Notes: a model not told the origin generated them from the sequence alone. A DNA stretch of 64,000 nucleotides from a bacterium (GCA_020444265.1 JAHLLH010000006.1:62001-126000), one strand, 5' to 3'. Numbered from the stretch's first letter, positions 42,622 through 52,531 are shown. Made by a program: numbers and translations.

Positions 42622-43791
42622 ATGGAATCGCCCTCACCAACCCCGGAGCACAAACCACATTTCCTTGGACGCGGCTATCTCTTTGCCCTGCTCGCGCTGC
42701 TTGCGGTTGTTTTTCTCTACATGATCCGGATGTTTCTGATTCCAATCCTGCTCGCCGCTGTCTTTGCAGGTCTCTTCCATGGCTTCTATCGCTGGTTGCG
42801 TGGTAAGCTGGGAGGACGAGCCGGCCTTGCGTCCATCCTCAGTTGTATCCTGTTGCTGCTGATCCTGCTGGGACCACTCTACCTGATCGGCAACATGATT
42901 GCCGGCGAGGCTATCAGCCTCTATGAAGGATCGGAACAATCGGTCAAGCAGTTCATGTCCAAGGCTTCGGACAATCCCCTGGCGAAGTTCAAAGATTCAC
43001 GGATCGGACATTTCCTGCTTCCCCTTGAAATTGACTGGCAGAAAACCCTGAGCGACATCGGTAAGGCATCCGGCAGGATTGTCGCGCAGATGATCAACAG
43101 GACATCCCGCACCACCTTCCAGTTTGTGGTCAACCTCTTTATCGTCCTCTTCACGATGTTCTATTTCTTCCGCGATGGTGAGTCGCTGGTGAAACGGTTG
43201 CGGTACCTGAGCCCCATGCAGGATGAGTACGAGGATGCCATACTCGAGCGCTTTATCTCGGTGTCCCGCGCCACAGTCCGTGGCTCCCTGCTGTTAGGTG
43301 TGATCCAGGGAACCTTAGGCGGTATCATCCTCTGGGCCTTCAGTATCCCCTCCTGGCCCCTCTGGGCGGTAGTGATGGTGGTTTTGTCGATCATCCCGAT
43401 GGTCGGTGCCTGGCTGGTGCTCTACCCTGCGGCCATCTACCTGCTGCTGATCGGGAACATCTGGCAGGGGGTTGTGGTGGCCCTGCTGACAGCGGTCATT
43501 GTCGGCAACATCGATAATTTGCTGCGTCCACGTCTTGTTGGACGGGATGCCGGCATGCACGACCTGATGATTTTCTTCAGTACGGTTGGGGGGATTGCTG
43601 TGTTCGGTGTAAGCGGGTTTATAGTCGGCCCAGTGATCGCGGCACTCCTGTTGACACTGCTGGACATTTACGGCACCGAATTCCGCACTCAACTTGAATC
43701 GGATGGGGAGGCGATTCTCAGTGCCATGGAGAATGAACCGGACGAGGAGATGCGGTCCGACAGGGATGATTCAGAAGAAGAACCAGGATGA
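42622..43791 (+). CDS. AI-2E family transporter (PerM/DUF20)
   Basis: A 389-residue inner-membrane protein with about 8 helices: LFALLALLAVVFLYMIRMFLIPILLAAVFAGLF at the start, the conserved RFISVSRATVRGSLLLGVIQGTLGGIILW, PMVGAWLVLYPAAIYLL and NIDNLLRPRLVGR, DLMIFFSTVGGIAVFGVSGFIVGPVIAALL. Relatives export autoinducer-2 or act as Na+/H+ antiporters, so the substrate is open. The ATG at 42622 has GAGGAG 6 bases upstream; the frame beginning at 42532 is too long. The C-terminal tail is acidic. Confidence 0.9.
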   Translation: MESPSPTPEHKPHFLGRGYLFALLALLAVVFLYMIRMFLIPILLAAVFAGLFHGFYRWLRGKLGGRAGLASILSCILLLLILLGPLYLIGNMIAGEAISLYEGSEQSVKQFMSKASDNPLAKFKDSRIGHFLLPLEIDWQKTLSDIGKASGRIVAQMINRTSRTTFQFVVNLFIVLFTMFYFFRDGESLVKRLRYLSPMQDEYEDAILERFISVSRATVRGSLLLGVIQGTLGGIILWAFSIPSWPLWAVVMVVLSIIPMVGAWLVLYPAAIYLLLIGNIWQGVVVALLTAVIVGNIDNLLRPRLVGRDAGMHDLMIFFSTVGGIAVFGVSGFIVGPVIAALLLTLLDIYGTEFRTQLESDGEAILSAMENEPDEEMRSDRDDSEEEPG

Positions 43792-43800
43792 ATAAGAGCA

Positions 43801-43837
43801 GCGCAAGGGAGTTCGTCTCAGGCAAACTCCCTTGTGC
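43801..43837. other. Long hairpin between convergent genes
   Basis: GCGCAAGGGAGTT and AACTCCCTTGTGC pair over 13 bases (one G-T) around an 11-base loop between the PerM and DUF6448 genes. With no T run, it may act as a factor-assisted terminator or 3' protector. Confidence 0.5.
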
Positions 43838-43845
43838 CGCTATGT

Positions 43846-44412
43846 TCAGCGATGTTCGCTACCTCCATGCATCACATTGTGCAGGTTTTCCACATCGTGT
43901 AGAAATCCCACATAGGCCTCAACATAGTGACGCCCTTGTTCGACATCACCGGGATCAAACTCGGCCAGTCGATGCAGCTTGGCGATGTCGTGGTGAAAAC
44001 GTTTGGCGAGCGCCTGATTGAGTCGTGCAACCAACTCATCGGCTGAACCAGAAGCAACAGCCGCGTCAACAAGTGGAATGATCGGGTCGTTACCACTGCC
44101 CGCAGGTTTCAAACCGGTGTATTCCTCACCCTCTCCCTGACGGTGCAATCGGACAAGGGCTTCAAAAAAGCTTTGATCTGCCTTTTCAGGGTCGTTTGCC
44201 CGCTCGCGAAGCGCAGTCTCAAAGGAACTCCGCAATGCATGCTCTTCTTCTGGCTGTACCCAGATCAATGCGTAGTTGAGATTTTTCTCTGCCAGCGCTT
44301 TCCGCCCAGCTTCCACAACCGGACCATCCAACGTGTCACAATGTGCATGAGCAATAACGGGAAGTAGTAACGTTAAGGTCATGAGCGAGATACTTCTTGT
44401 TCTCAAGATCAT
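43846..44412 (-). CDS. Periplasmic DUF6448-type protein
   Basis: A 188-residue exported protein; the signal peptide is LMTLTLLLPVIAHA and the mature part begins HCDTLDGPVVEAGRKAL. The His-Cys-Asp start, the YALIWVQPEEEHALRSSF segment, FFEALVRLHRQGEGEEYTGLKPAG and DPGDVEQGRHYVEAYVGFLHDVE match the DUF6448 family as I recall it. The many His and Glu suggest metal binding, but no function is known. It lies 36 bases after ric on the same strand, so it is probably part of the sigma-54/NorR-controlled unit. GGGGGA is 7 bases before the ATG. Confidence 0.75.
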   Translation of the reverse strand: MILRTRSISLMTLTLLLPVIAHAHCDTLDGPVVEAGRKALAEKNLNYALIWVQPEEEHALRSSFETALRERANDPEKADQSFFEALVRLHRQGEGEEYTGLKPAGSGNDPIIPLVDAAVASGSADELVARLNQALAKRFHHDIAKLHRLAEFDPGDVEQGRHYVEAYVGFLHDVENLHNVMHGGSEHR

Positions 44413-44448
44413 CCGAAAATCCCCCAGTTTTTGTGAGATGATGTCCGT

Positions 44449-45120
44449 TTACCCCGCGAGTGCACGGGGAAAAAGGACGTTGTTTTCGAGGTGAATGTGA
44501 CGTCTCAGCTCGCGATCAAGCCATTGCAGCGATTCCCAGTATGCGCGCCAGGTGTTGCAGGCATCTGAGGGCAGCGTGAACTGATTCGTGAGTTTGCGAA
44601 TCCCTTCAAGAGCAAGTGCAGCTTCACGATGTTCAACCTCCATCGCGTGGACAGCCCCGCCTGCAGATGTTCCACTGCCTCCAAGAACCGACGGAAAAAG
44701 GACCTGCTCTTCCTTGTCCATATGCTCAAGCAGATCCTTCGCCAGCGTTTTAACCACCTCCACCAGCCCGGATAGCTGCTCGGCATAGCGATCCGCATGA
44801 GCGTTGTAAACTTTGTCCGCCATGAAGGTTAATCGTGGCAGTTCATCCCGTAACGGACGGTGATATGCATCAACAATGTGACTGATCAAGTGAAGGAAGG
44901 AGGCTTCTTCCCAGTTCACGTCACTCTCTTGACCGCCCAGGGCCTGATGGATTTGATCCAGCAATTGGCTTGAGTTCAAGCCCTTTTCCTCGCAAACGGT
45001 ATTCAGCGAACGGTTCCCCCCACAGCAAAAATCAATATCATATTCCATGAACACACGGTATGAGCTTGGTTGACGTGCTGCGATGGTGCCGACAGTATCA
45101 TTAATCGTAAACGACTGCAT
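44449..45120 (-). CDS. ric: Iron-sulfur cluster repair di-iron protein (Ric/ScdA/YtfE)
   Basis: Repairs iron-sulfur clusters damaged by nitric oxide or oxidants. The 223 residues comprise an N-terminal ScdA_N domain (DTVGTIAARQPSSYRVFMEYDIDFCCGGNRSL) and a hemerythrin-like four-helix domain whose His/Glu ligands lie in HLISHIVDAYH, LLEHMDKEEQVLFP, MEVEHREA and RHIHLENNVLFPRAL. The upstream sigma-54 promoter at 45162-45177 and the divergent NorR-type gene show it is NO-inducible. It is followed by the DUF6448 gene. Confidence 0.95.
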   Translation of the reverse strand: MQSFTINDTVGTIAARQPSSYRVFMEYDIDFCCGGNRSLNTVCEEKGLNSSQLLDQIHQALGGQESDVNWEEASFLHLISHIVDAYHRPLRDELPRLTFMADKVYNAHADRYAEQLSGLVEVVKTLAKDLLEHMDKEEQVLFPSVLGGSGTSAGGAVHAMEVEHREAALALEGIRKLTNQFTLPSDACNTWRAYWESLQWLDRELRRHIHLENNVLFPRALAG

Positions 45121-45161
45121 GATGTTCTCCTGGTTGAAGTTTCACCGCTGATACTTGTAAG

Positions 45162-45177
45162 GGCAATCGTCGTGCCA
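45162..45177 (-). promoter_or_regulatory. Sigma-54 (RpoN) promoter of ric
   Basis: On the minus strand, TGGCACGACGATTGCC matches the -24/-12 consensus (TGGCAC-N5-TTGC) exactly at the GG and GC. It points at ric, whose ATG is about 42 bases downstream of the -12 element. Confidence 0.85.
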
Positions 45178-45218
45178 GAATGAACCTCTTGCATATCCGA
45201 GGCTTATGGGGCTACGTT

Positions 45219-45254
45219 GTCATTATCACAACCAACATTGGATGTCATTATGAC
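45219..45254. promoter_or_regulatory. Paired NorR-type operators
   Basis: GTCATTATCAC (45219-45229) and the perfect palindrome GTCATTATGAC (45244-45254) both fit GT-N7-AC, the pattern recorded for NorR enhancer sites. They are 25 bases apart and lie upstream of the ric sigma-54 promoter. The second one covers the ATG of norR itself (45250), which would allow autorepression. Confidence 0.65.
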
Positions 45255-46821
45255 TACAGGCGATGTCAAATACACAACCAGCGAACAATTCACCGCCATT
45301 CTCCTCGATGTGGCCCTCGATCTCACCCTCACCCTCCCGGGAAAAAAACGTTACCAAAGGCTGGTCGAAGCTGTGAAGAGGGTTTTCCCCTGTGACGCCG
45401 CCGCGCTTCTAAGACTCACCAGCGACGGTGGCCTCCTTCCGGTGGCGATTGAAGGACTCCATCCCTCCCTGCTCAACCGAACACTCGATCCTTCTATTCA
45501 TCCACGCTTGAATGCAATCCTGTCAAGTCGGCACCCGGTCCGTTTTGCAGCCGACGATCCACGTCCCGATCCTTACGACGGACTGGTGGAAAAGGAAAAG
45601 GATGGTCACCTGCACGTTCACGCCTGCATGGGTGCCTCGCTCTATGTTGACGAGAACCTTGTGGGGGCATTGACACTCGACGCACTCAAGCCAGGGTCCT
45701 TCGATCATGTGCCAGACCAGGATATTGCAACCTTTGCTGCCCTTGCTGCAGCAGCAATGAAAACTGCCGGTTTGATCGATGCACTTGAAAGTCTGGCAGA
45801 AAAACGGGGAATCGTGGCACGAACTCTTGTCGCGGATGCACTGCAGCGTGAGGGTGGCAACCTGGTGGGAAACAGCGATCCTATGGAGCAACTCAAGCGC
45901 GAAATTGATATCGTCGCAAAATCAGACTTATCCGTTCTGCTGCAAGGGGAGACAGGGACCGGTAAGGATCTGGTCGCACGTCTCCTCCATGCTCGTTCCT
46001 CCCGATCAGATCGCCCCCTTGTCTACATAAACTGCGCAGCCCTCCCTGAATCGATGGCTGCCAGCGAGTTGTTCGGGCACCGTAAAGGATCGTTCACCGG
46101 CGCGACGGAGGACCGGGCAGGAAAATTTGAGTTGGCAGACGGTGGGACTTTGTTCCTGGATGAGATTGGAGAATTACCTCTTTCAATCCAACCTGTTTTG
46201 TTACGCGCCCTGCAATCGGGAGAGATTCAACGGATTGGAGCAGACGAACCGCTCAAGGCAAACGTCCGAGTGATAGCTGCTACCAATCGAGATCTTCCAC
46301 ATGAAGTAAAAACGGGTCGGTTTCGACCCGACCTCTATCATCGAATCTCAGTTTTTCCAATCGAGGTTCCACCCCTTCGAGAGAGAGGGAACGACCTGCG
46401 TCTCCTGTCTGAACATATCCTTGATCGTGCTCGTGCCCGCCTTGGCCTCCAGCCCCTTCAATTGTCAGCAGATTCATTACGGATGATGAAAGACTACACC
46501 TGGCCTGGCAATGTTCGTGAACTTGAACATGTGCTCACCCGAGCCGCACTGCGGGCCGCTCAACAGGAAAGTGGAAGCCGCATTACATTGACACCGGACA
46601 TGTTTGATCTACCCACCAGGATGCCTGCTCCCCCCACCCAAGATCTTGCCAACTCCGTGTTACCTGTCCGATCCCTTCGAGTTGAAGTTGATAACTTTCA
46701 AAGGGAGTTGATCCGTCATGTATTGGAGGAGGTTGGTGAGAACTGGTCAAAAGCTGCTGAAAAACTCGAGGTGGATCGCGGCAACCTCTATCGATTGGGG
46801 AAAAGGCTAGGGGTAAAATAG
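45250..46821 (+). CDS. norR: NorR-like nitric oxide-responsive sigma-54 activator
   Basis: A 523-residue enhancer-binding protein. Residues about 20-190 form the GAF sensor; residues 205-440 form the AAA+ domain with [15 protein letters not shown] (Walker A), GSFTGA (the sigma-54 loop, normally GAFTGA) and [12 protein letters not shown] (Walker B); residues 480-523 form the Fis-type helix-turn-helix ([30 protein letters not shown]), whose [10 protein letters not shown] is NorR-like. The ATG at 45250 has GGAT 7 bases upstream; a TTG start at 45217 is possible. It is divergent from ric, where it likely activates the sigma-54 promoter on binding NO at the GAF iron. Confidence 0.9.
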   Translation: MTTGDVKYTTSEQFTAILLDVALDLTLTLPGKKRYQRLVEAVKRVFPCDAAALLRLTSDGGLLPVAIEGLHPSLLNRTLDPSIHPRLNAILSSRHPVRFAADDPRPDPYDGLVEKEKDGHLHVHACMGASLYVDENLVGALTLDALKPGSFDHVPDQDIATFAALAAAAMKTAGLIDALESLAEKRGIVARTLVADALQREGGNLVGNSDPMEQLKREIDIVAKSDLSVLLQGETGTGKDLVARLLHARSSRSDRPLVYINCAALPESMAASELFGHRKGSFTGATEDRAGKFELADGGTLFLDEIGELPLSIQPVLLRALQSGEIQRIGADEPLKANVRVIAATNRDLPHEVKTGRFRPDLYHRISVFPIEVPPLRERGNDLRLLSEHILDRARARLGLQPLQLSADSLRMMKDYTWPGNVRELEHVLTRAALRAAQQESGSRITLTPDMFDLPTRMPAPPTQDLANSVLPVRSLRVEVDNFQRELIRHVLEEVGENWSKAAEKLEVDRGNLYRLGKRLGVK

Positions 46822-47081
46822 AGGCAAGAGCTGGACCCTTCATGCGCAAAAATCCAGGGATAAGCATCCGAGTTAGCAAGCGATAATTTGGCTCTCTTCG
46901 GACTACTCCCCTATTCTCTATCCATCAATGGACTTCATCCAATCTCTTAAATTCGCTGAACCTGCAATTTAGCATTTATCGTTTTCGCGATCAGCAGTAT
47001 CTGTTTCGCTTTATTGCGGGTCTTCAGCATGCACCTCGTTTTTGTGGGGGCTAACCGCTAACTTTTTCAGGTCAGCACAGC

Positions 47082-49973
47082 ATGAAGGGGCAAATGGACA
47101 AAGCAACACGTAATGCGTTTCGTCTGGCTGTGATCATCCCGCTCTTCGGGATGGTCATGATGAGTGTCGCCCATGTTGTGACAGGCTGGCTCCTGCCTGA
47201 GCTTCCCAGCCTCCCCCTTCCCTACCTCCTTGTTCATTCTGCCCTGTTTGTTCTGCTCGCAATCCTGGTCTTTTTTCTTTCTCGTGCTGGTCAACGCATA
47301 CGTGACCGCGCAGAGTCGAGCCTGCAGACCACTCGAGAAAACATCGATGACCTTTTCGAACAGGCCAGTCTGGCCCAGATGAGCCTGGACGAACAGGGGA
47401 TCGTTCTATCAGTGAATCACCACTGGGAGACGCTGACTGGGTATTCAGCCAGTGAGATCGAGGGAGTAAGGTTTGCGTCGCTCCTGGTCCGGCCCTTTTC
47501 AAACGAATTTGACGAAATCTTTGCCGAATACCGTGAAGCAGGCAGGATCAACGGTTTGTTGGTTGAACTCTTGCAGAAGAGCCATACCCCCTTGTTGATC
47601 GAGCTGTATGGAAGACGTTACAAGAAAAATGACGAACCCGCCTACTACCAATGCCTTGTGCGGGATATCAGCGAACGGACACGAGACAGCCTTGCACTGA
47701 TGATCCGCTCCTCGTGGTACAAAACCCTTTTCGAAAAAGCGAATGATGCCATCTTTGTGATGGAAAAAAATATCATTGTAGACTGCAATGAAAAATCTCT
47801 GGAGCTGTTCGATATCAGCCGTACTGAATTAATGGGTATGCGCCCTTCCGATTTGTCGCCTGAATTCCAGAAAGACAATGTCCGAAGTGCTGATCGAGAA
47901 GCTCGCCTTCTGACTGAACTCGAGCAGAAGAGAAGCCTTTTCTTCAACTGGCTGCATCAAACGCGGACTGGGCAGGTTTTTCACGCTGAAGTCAGTTTGA
48001 CCTGTGTTCCAAATCAGGATCATACGATCCTCGCCATTGTGCGAGATATCAGCGATCGAGTCCAATCGCAACGTGCCATGAATGAGCTTGAGGAACGATT
48101 CCGTCTGGCCTTTGAAACGAGTCCAGATGCCATCAATATCAACCGTCTCGCCGATGGAAAGTATGTTGCGATCAATGAAGGGTTCCGAAAGCTGTCTGGC
48201 TATACCGATGAAGAAGTACTGGGCAAAACATCGCTCGATCTGAACATCTGGGATAATCCATCTGACCGTGACCGTATGGTCGAAAGTTTGAGCAGGACGG
48301 GTGAAGTTCAGAATCTGGAAGCAAATTTTGCCCTCAAGGATGGATCTATCCACACCGGGTTGATGTCTGCCAAGACGGTGATGCTGGATGGTGAACCACA
48401 CATCATCTCGATCACCCGAGTGATCGATGAAGTCAAAGCCGCCGAGCAAGCGCTTCGCGAAAGCGAAAAGAAATACCGGATGCTGATCGACAATTCGCTG
48501 GACGGGATCTACATCCTGCAGATGAACAACATCATTTTCTGCAATCGTGTTCAGGCCAGTATGCTGGGATATGATTCGCCAGGTGAATTGATCGGCCATA
48601 GCATTGACAAAGTAGTCAGCCCCCGTTCCATGCCCATCGTCCTCGAGAACCTGAAGCAGCGCGAACTGGGCGAAGTGGACGTGATGCGCTACGAAGTGTT
48701 CATGCTGAAGAAGGATGGCAGCGAACTCGAGGTGGAAGTATACGGCAGCCGGGTAGAGTTCGAGGGACGTCCCGCCATCCAGGGTGTGATGCGGGATATT
48801 TCTGAGCGGAAACGGCTACAACGTCAGCTCGATCAGGCCTCACGTCTCGAGTCTGTAGGTCGTCTCGCGGGCGGTGTCGCCCATGACTTCAATAACCTGC
48901 TAACAGCGATTGTTGGGCATGCAGAGCTGGGCCTCTTCCAGTTGAAGGAAGAGCATCCGTTCCGACGTGACCTTGAAGAAATCCTTGCCATTTCTCAACG
49001 CGGTGCAAACCTGACTCGTCACCTGCTCGCCTTCAGCAAAGAGCGCATGCATCAGCCGAAAACCATCAGCCTGCGTGAGCTGATCCTCGAATTGGAACGA
49101 ATGCTGCATCGTGTGATTGGCGAAGACATCCATATGGTTTTGGCGCTGGAGAAAGAGGATTGGGCGGTTCGTGTTGACCCCGGCCAGGTTGACCAGGCCA
49201 TCGTCAACCTGTCGATCAACGCACGCGATGCCATGCCGACGGGTGGTACCCTGACCATTCACCTTGAAAATCGTGCCGTGGACAACGCCTCCTGCTATTT
49301 CCACACCGGAACCTTCTCGGGTGACCATGTGATCCTCGAGGTTCGGGATACCGGAATCGGAATGGATCACCAAACACTCCAGAAGGTGTTTGATCCCTTC
49401 TTCACGACCAAACCGACGGGAAAAGGAACGGGGTTGGGGCTCTCAACTGTCTACGGTGTGGTCCGCAATGCCGGCGGGCACCTGCAGGTAGAAAGCACCC
49501 CGGGCGAAGGCACAGCCTTCCGCCTCTTCTTTCCACGTAGCCAGACCGCTGTGGAACAAGGCCAAGAGGCAGAAAGCACCCCCATTCCTGTCCGTGGGTC
49601 CGAACGGATTCTGCTGGTTGAGGACGATATCGCTGTCCGGAATACCCTGATCAAAGCGATCAGGGCGTATGGTTATACGGTCGATGCGGTCGAATCAGGC
49701 AAGGAAGCACTTGATTGGCTTGAGGGGACGGATGACCACCCGGACTTGATGATTACCGATGTGGTCATGCCGGAACTTCGCGGCACCGAACTTGCTGAAA
49801 TTGTCCTTAAAAAATGGCCCACACTGCCTATGCTCTTCATCTCCGGCTACCGTGAACCCCTCGAGGATGGCAAAATCATCGAGCTGGGAATTCCCTTCCT
49901 GCAAAAACCTTTCACTGCGAAGGAGCTGCTGCAACTCGTTCGCTCGATTCTGGACGATCCTACCGATTCCTGA
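47082..49973 (+). CDS. Multi-PAS hybrid sensor histidine kinase
   Basis: A 963-residue inner-membrane kinase. Two helices at about 14-68 flank a short periplasmic loop. Four PAS domains follow (about 88-205, 215-325, 335-450, 460-585). The HisKA phospho-acceptor is His601 in GRLAGGVAHDFNNLL; the ATPase domain has NLSINARDAM, VRDTGIGM, TTKPTGKGTGLGLSTVYG; and a receiver domain has Asp893 in LMITDVVMPEL and Lys in FLQKPF. The small periplasmic part and PAS array point to an intracellular signal, as in oxygen or redox sensors. It stands alone; the partner regulator is unknown. ATG at 47094 is an alternative start. Confidence 0.93.
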   Translation: MKGQMDKATRNAFRLAVIIPLFGMVMMSVAHVVTGWLLPELPSLPLPYLLVHSALFVLLAILVFFLSRAGQRIRDRAESSLQTTRENIDDLFEQASLAQMSLDEQGIVLSVNHHWETLTGYSASEIEGVRFASLLVRPFSNEFDEIFAEYREAGRINGLLVELLQKSHTPLLIELYGRRYKKNDEPAYYQCLVRDISERTRDSLALMIRSSWYKTLFEKANDAIFVMEKNIIVDCNEKSLELFDISRTELMGMRPSDLSPEFQKDNVRSADREARLLTELEQKRSLFFNWLHQTRTGQVFHAEVSLTCVPNQDHTILAIVRDISDRVQSQRAMNELEERFRLAFETSPDAININRLADGKYVAINEGFRKLSGYTDEEVLGKTSLDLNIWDNPSDRDRMVESLSRTGEVQNLEANFALKDGSIHTGLMSAKTVMLDGEPHIISITRVIDEVKAAEQALRESEKKYRMLIDNSLDGIYILQMNNIIFCNRVQASMLGYDSPGELIGHSIDKVVSPRSMPIVLENLKQRELGEVDVMRYEVFMLKKDGSELEVEVYGSRVEFEGRPAIQGVMRDISERKRLQRQLDQASRLESVGRLAGGVAHDFNNLLTAIVGHAELGLFQLKEEHPFRRDLEEILAISQRGANLTRHLLAFSKERMHQPKTISLRELILELERMLHRVIGEDIHMVLALEKEDWAVRVDPGQVDQAIVNLSINARDAMPTGGTLTIHLENRAVDNASCYFHTGTFSGDHVILEVRDTGIGMDHQTLQKVFDPFFTTKPTGKGTGLGLSTVYGVVRNAGGHLQVESTPGEGTAFRLFFPRSQTAVEQGQEAESTPIPVRGSERILLVEDDIAVRNTLIKAIRAYGYTVDAVESGKEALDWLEGTDDHPDLMITDVVMPELRGTELAEIVLKKWPTLPMLFISGYREPLEDGKIIELGIPFLQKPFTAKELLQLVRSILDDPTDS

Positions 49974-49979
49974 TCCAGC

Positions 49980-50735
49980 TTACTCCAGCCAGCGAGTCGC
50001 CGCACGCACCAGTTCTTGTGATTCATGCACGAGGGAGTGGATGATGCTGCCCGGCTTATCCGGCTCGTGGTCGGCACGTGATTCAAGCTCCTGTCCCGCC
50101 GGACATTCGGCCCTGAACTGGATATCCAGCTCAACAGGATGCCCCTGCTTCCCAACACCAGGGGCCGACTCTAGCACCCATTCGATAAAATGGACGTTGT
50201 TAACGTGACTGTTGATGTCCAGGTCGCTCAGTCGTGACCGGATTGGCTCACTCGTTGACGCATTTCGTACTTTTGGCAGCACACGTCGTTCAAATTCAAG
50301 AGCGCGTCCAGGTCGTTCCTTCGGATACGCTTCGTAGATGTACGGTTGTAGCGGGACCATCTTTCTTGCTGATAAATCGAAGGTGATCCAGGCACTTGTC
50401 GCTCGACCCACCACCTCTCCCCCGGTTGTGTAGAGGGTGAAATCACGGGTGGCGGTATGCTTGTCCGCCGCAGAAGGCCAGGTGACAACATCGATCTCTT
50501 CACCACTGGCAGGAAACTGGTCGAGGACGATCCGGAGACGGGAAAGAACCCACGCCTGGTTGTCTTGCGCCAGACGTTCCATTGATAATCCCAGCTTGGT
50601 TGCATGCTGCCCGGCGGTTTCCTGCATCATATTCGCCAACAATGCTGGACCGGCGGTCCCCAAAGGGCCGACTTCGTAGGCACGGATTGGGTGACGCACG
50701 GTCAATGTTCCGGGAGCTCCGACAAGCGTCTGCAT
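49980..50735 (-). CDS. Acyl-ACP thioesterase
   Basis: Releases fatty acids from acyl-ACP in the cytoplasm; bacterial FatA/FatB relatives are thought to make free fatty acids. The 251-residue product from 50735 has GAGAG just before the ATG; the frame open to 50909 would run into the divergent gene's leader. It has two hotdog domains. The first contains NQAWVLSRLRIVLDQFP and VTWP, TATRDFTLYTTGGEVVGRATSAW. The second contains DLDINSHVNNVHFIEWVLE, whose Asn-x-His pattern is the catalytic site of the family. Confidence 0.88.
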   Translation of the reverse strand: MQTLVGAPGTLTVRHPIRAYEVGPLGTAGPALLANMMQETAGQHATKLGLSMERLAQDNQAWVLSRLRIVLDQFPASGEEIDVVTWPSAADKHTATRDFTLYTTGGEVVGRATSAWITFDLSARKMVPLQPYIYEAYPKERPGRALEFERRVLPKVRNASTSEPIRSRLSDLDINSHVNNVHFIEWVLESAPGVGKQGHPVELDIQFRAECPAGQELESRADHEPDKPGSIIHSLVHESQELVRAATRWLE

Positions 50736-50864
50736 GCTTCTCTCGTTGTTTGATTTTACCATTTGCTCGGTTGAGTGACTAACATACTGCTTCCCATCGT
50801 CGATGGGAACCCAGTTCAGACAGGCCTCGTCCGAGGCTCCACCTCCAAAACACCCGGAGGCACC

Positions 50865-51683
50865 ATGAGCGACAGCTTGCAACCCGGCAGCTGGCGTGCA
50901 CGACTGCATGAGATCATTTTCGAAGCGGATACTCCGGCGGGACGTACCTTTGACCTGCTGCTGATCCTGACCATTCTCCTCAGCACTCTCGCGGTCATGC
51001 TCGAAAGCATGCAGGGGATTCGTCAGAACTGGAGTCAGGAAATTCGCATCGCGGAATGGGGTTTCACCATCCTCTTTACCTTCGAGTACATCCTTCGGCT
51101 CGTCACAGTCCGTCGTCCACTTCGCTATGCGACGAGCTTCTTCGGGGTCGTCGATCTGCTCGCGGTGCTGCCTACCTATATCAGCCTGGTTCTGCCGGGC
51201 GCACAGTATCTTCTCGTCCTTCGTTTCCTTCGAATTCTGCGTGTCTTCCGTGTGCTCAAGCTGGCGCTCTACTTGAAGGAAGGGGAAATTATCCTGCGGG
51301 CTCTGCGCGGCAGTCAGCGCAAGATCACCGTTTTCCTGTTCGGTGTCCTCTCTGCCATTCTCATCCTCGGATCGCTGATGTACATGATTGAGGGGGAGGC
51401 GAATGGCTTCACCAGTATTCCGAAGTCGATCTACTGGGCAATTGTCACGATGACCACTGTGGGCTATGGAGATATAGCACCCCAGACAACTATCGGCCAG
51501 TTCCTGGCCGCCTGCATGATGATTTTAGGCTATTCGATCATTGCCGTCCCCACCGGAATTGTCTCCGTCGAAATGCGTGGCGCGATGAAAGATAAAGTCT
51601 CGACACAAGCATGCCCTTCCTGTTCGAAGGAAGGGCATGACGTGGAGGCGCGTTATTGCAAACACTGCGGAAGCCCTCTCTAA
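50865..51683 (+). CDS. Voltage-gated potassium channel with C-terminal zinc ribbon
   Basis: A 272-residue inner-membrane channel of the 6-helix Kv type. S1-S3 lie at about 28-100; S4 is LRFLRILRVFRVLKLALYLK with regularly spaced Arg/Lys; the pore has TTVGYGD; S6 follows. It gates K+ flow in response to membrane voltage. The cytoplasmic end carries a CPSC ... CKHC zinc ribbon, often found on such bacterial channels. The ATG at 50865 has CCGGAGG 4 bases upstream; the frame from 50775 lacks one. Confidence 0.93.
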   Translation: MSDSLQPGSWRARLHEIIFEADTPAGRTFDLLLILTILLSTLAVMLESMQGIRQNWSQEIRIAEWGFTILFTFEYILRLVTVRRPLRYATSFFGVVDLLAVLPTYISLVLPGAQYLLVLRFLRILRVFRVLKLALYLKEGEIILRALRGSQRKITVFLFGVLSAILILGSLMYMIEGEANGFTSIPKSIYWAIVTMTTVGYGDIAPQTTIGQFLAACMMILGYSIIAVPTGIVSVEMRGAMKDKVSTQACPSCSKEGHDVEARYCKHCGSPL

Positions 51684-51767
51684 GTCTCCAGTTAACTCAT
51701 TTCTATCATGCTCGTTCGAGAGAAATCGTACAAAATCGCTCTTTTACCCGTTTTGTCTCAACTGGGC

Positions 51768-52379
51768 TCATACTCGGTGGTCGAGGCGTACATGCCCAGC
51801 CATCTGTAGAACCATCGCTTCCTGAAGCGCTTTCAGCTTCATCCCATAGATGTACAACGTGTGATACTCACCGTTCGCGTCCCGAACATGCTCTGGAAGA
51901 GTAGCCTCTTTGCGAAACCCAATCTTTTTCAACATCGCAGTTCCTTCGCGGTGGAAATCGGAGAGGTGCGCATAAATGTGACTCACGCCCATCTCTTTCG
52001 CAAACGGTACAATTTCATCGCACAACGCGGTCGCCACCCCAAATCTTCGATAGTCAGGATGCGTTGCAACGACAACATTTGCCGTGTGGGCTGTCCAGCG
52101 ATTTGTTCCCGGGTAAAGCACAAGCGAGCCAACAATCTCGTTCAAACCATACCAGGCGACAACTCGTTTCACCTGGTTTGCCTTCATCTGGTCGCGCAGG
52201 GTCGAGGGGTAGTCCACATCTTTGACATCACAAGGTAGTTTGGCCAGGTCCTGTTCATCCAAAGCGTGCAAAAATTCCATATGTTTGCCGATCTGATCGG
52301 CACGCAATGGCCGGATTTCTATTGCAAAATCTCCCCGGCACTGCACCCATTTTGGATACTGCTTCGTCGCGGTATGCAT
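51768..52379 (-). CDS. GNAT-family N-acetyltransferase
   Basis: Cytoplasmic acetyltransferase, 203 residues; the acceptor is unknown. The acetyl-CoA-binding core is NVVVATHPDYRRFGVATALCDEIVPFAKEMG (the R/QxxGxG/A motif is RRFGVA). GTAMLKKIGFRKEATL is the usual last beta-strand region. The N terminus before residue 20 is not domain-like. GAGGAGGA directly upstream makes the ATG start firm. No neighbouring substrate gene suggests a role. Confidence 0.85.
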   Translation of the reverse strand: MHTATKQYPKWVQCRGDFAIEIRPLRADQIGKHMEFLHALDEQDLAKLPCDVKDVDYPSTLRDQMKANQVKRVVAWYGLNEIVGSLVLYPGTNRWTAHTANVVVATHPDYRRFGVATALCDEIVPFAKEMGVSHIYAHLSDFHREGTAMLKKIGFRKEATLPEHVRDANGEYHTLYIYGMKLKALQEAMVLQMAGHVRLDHRV

Positions 52380-52531
52380 GACTCCTCCTCTCCGTTGTGG
52401 ACGGATCGTTACAGAGACATGATTCGTTGCGGGGGCGTTGAGGCTGGTAAAACTGTCTCCTCAGAGTGTACGCATGGATCGCTTAAGCATGAAATGGCAG
52501 GGCCGAAAATTGTACATGTTCCGGAAAAACT

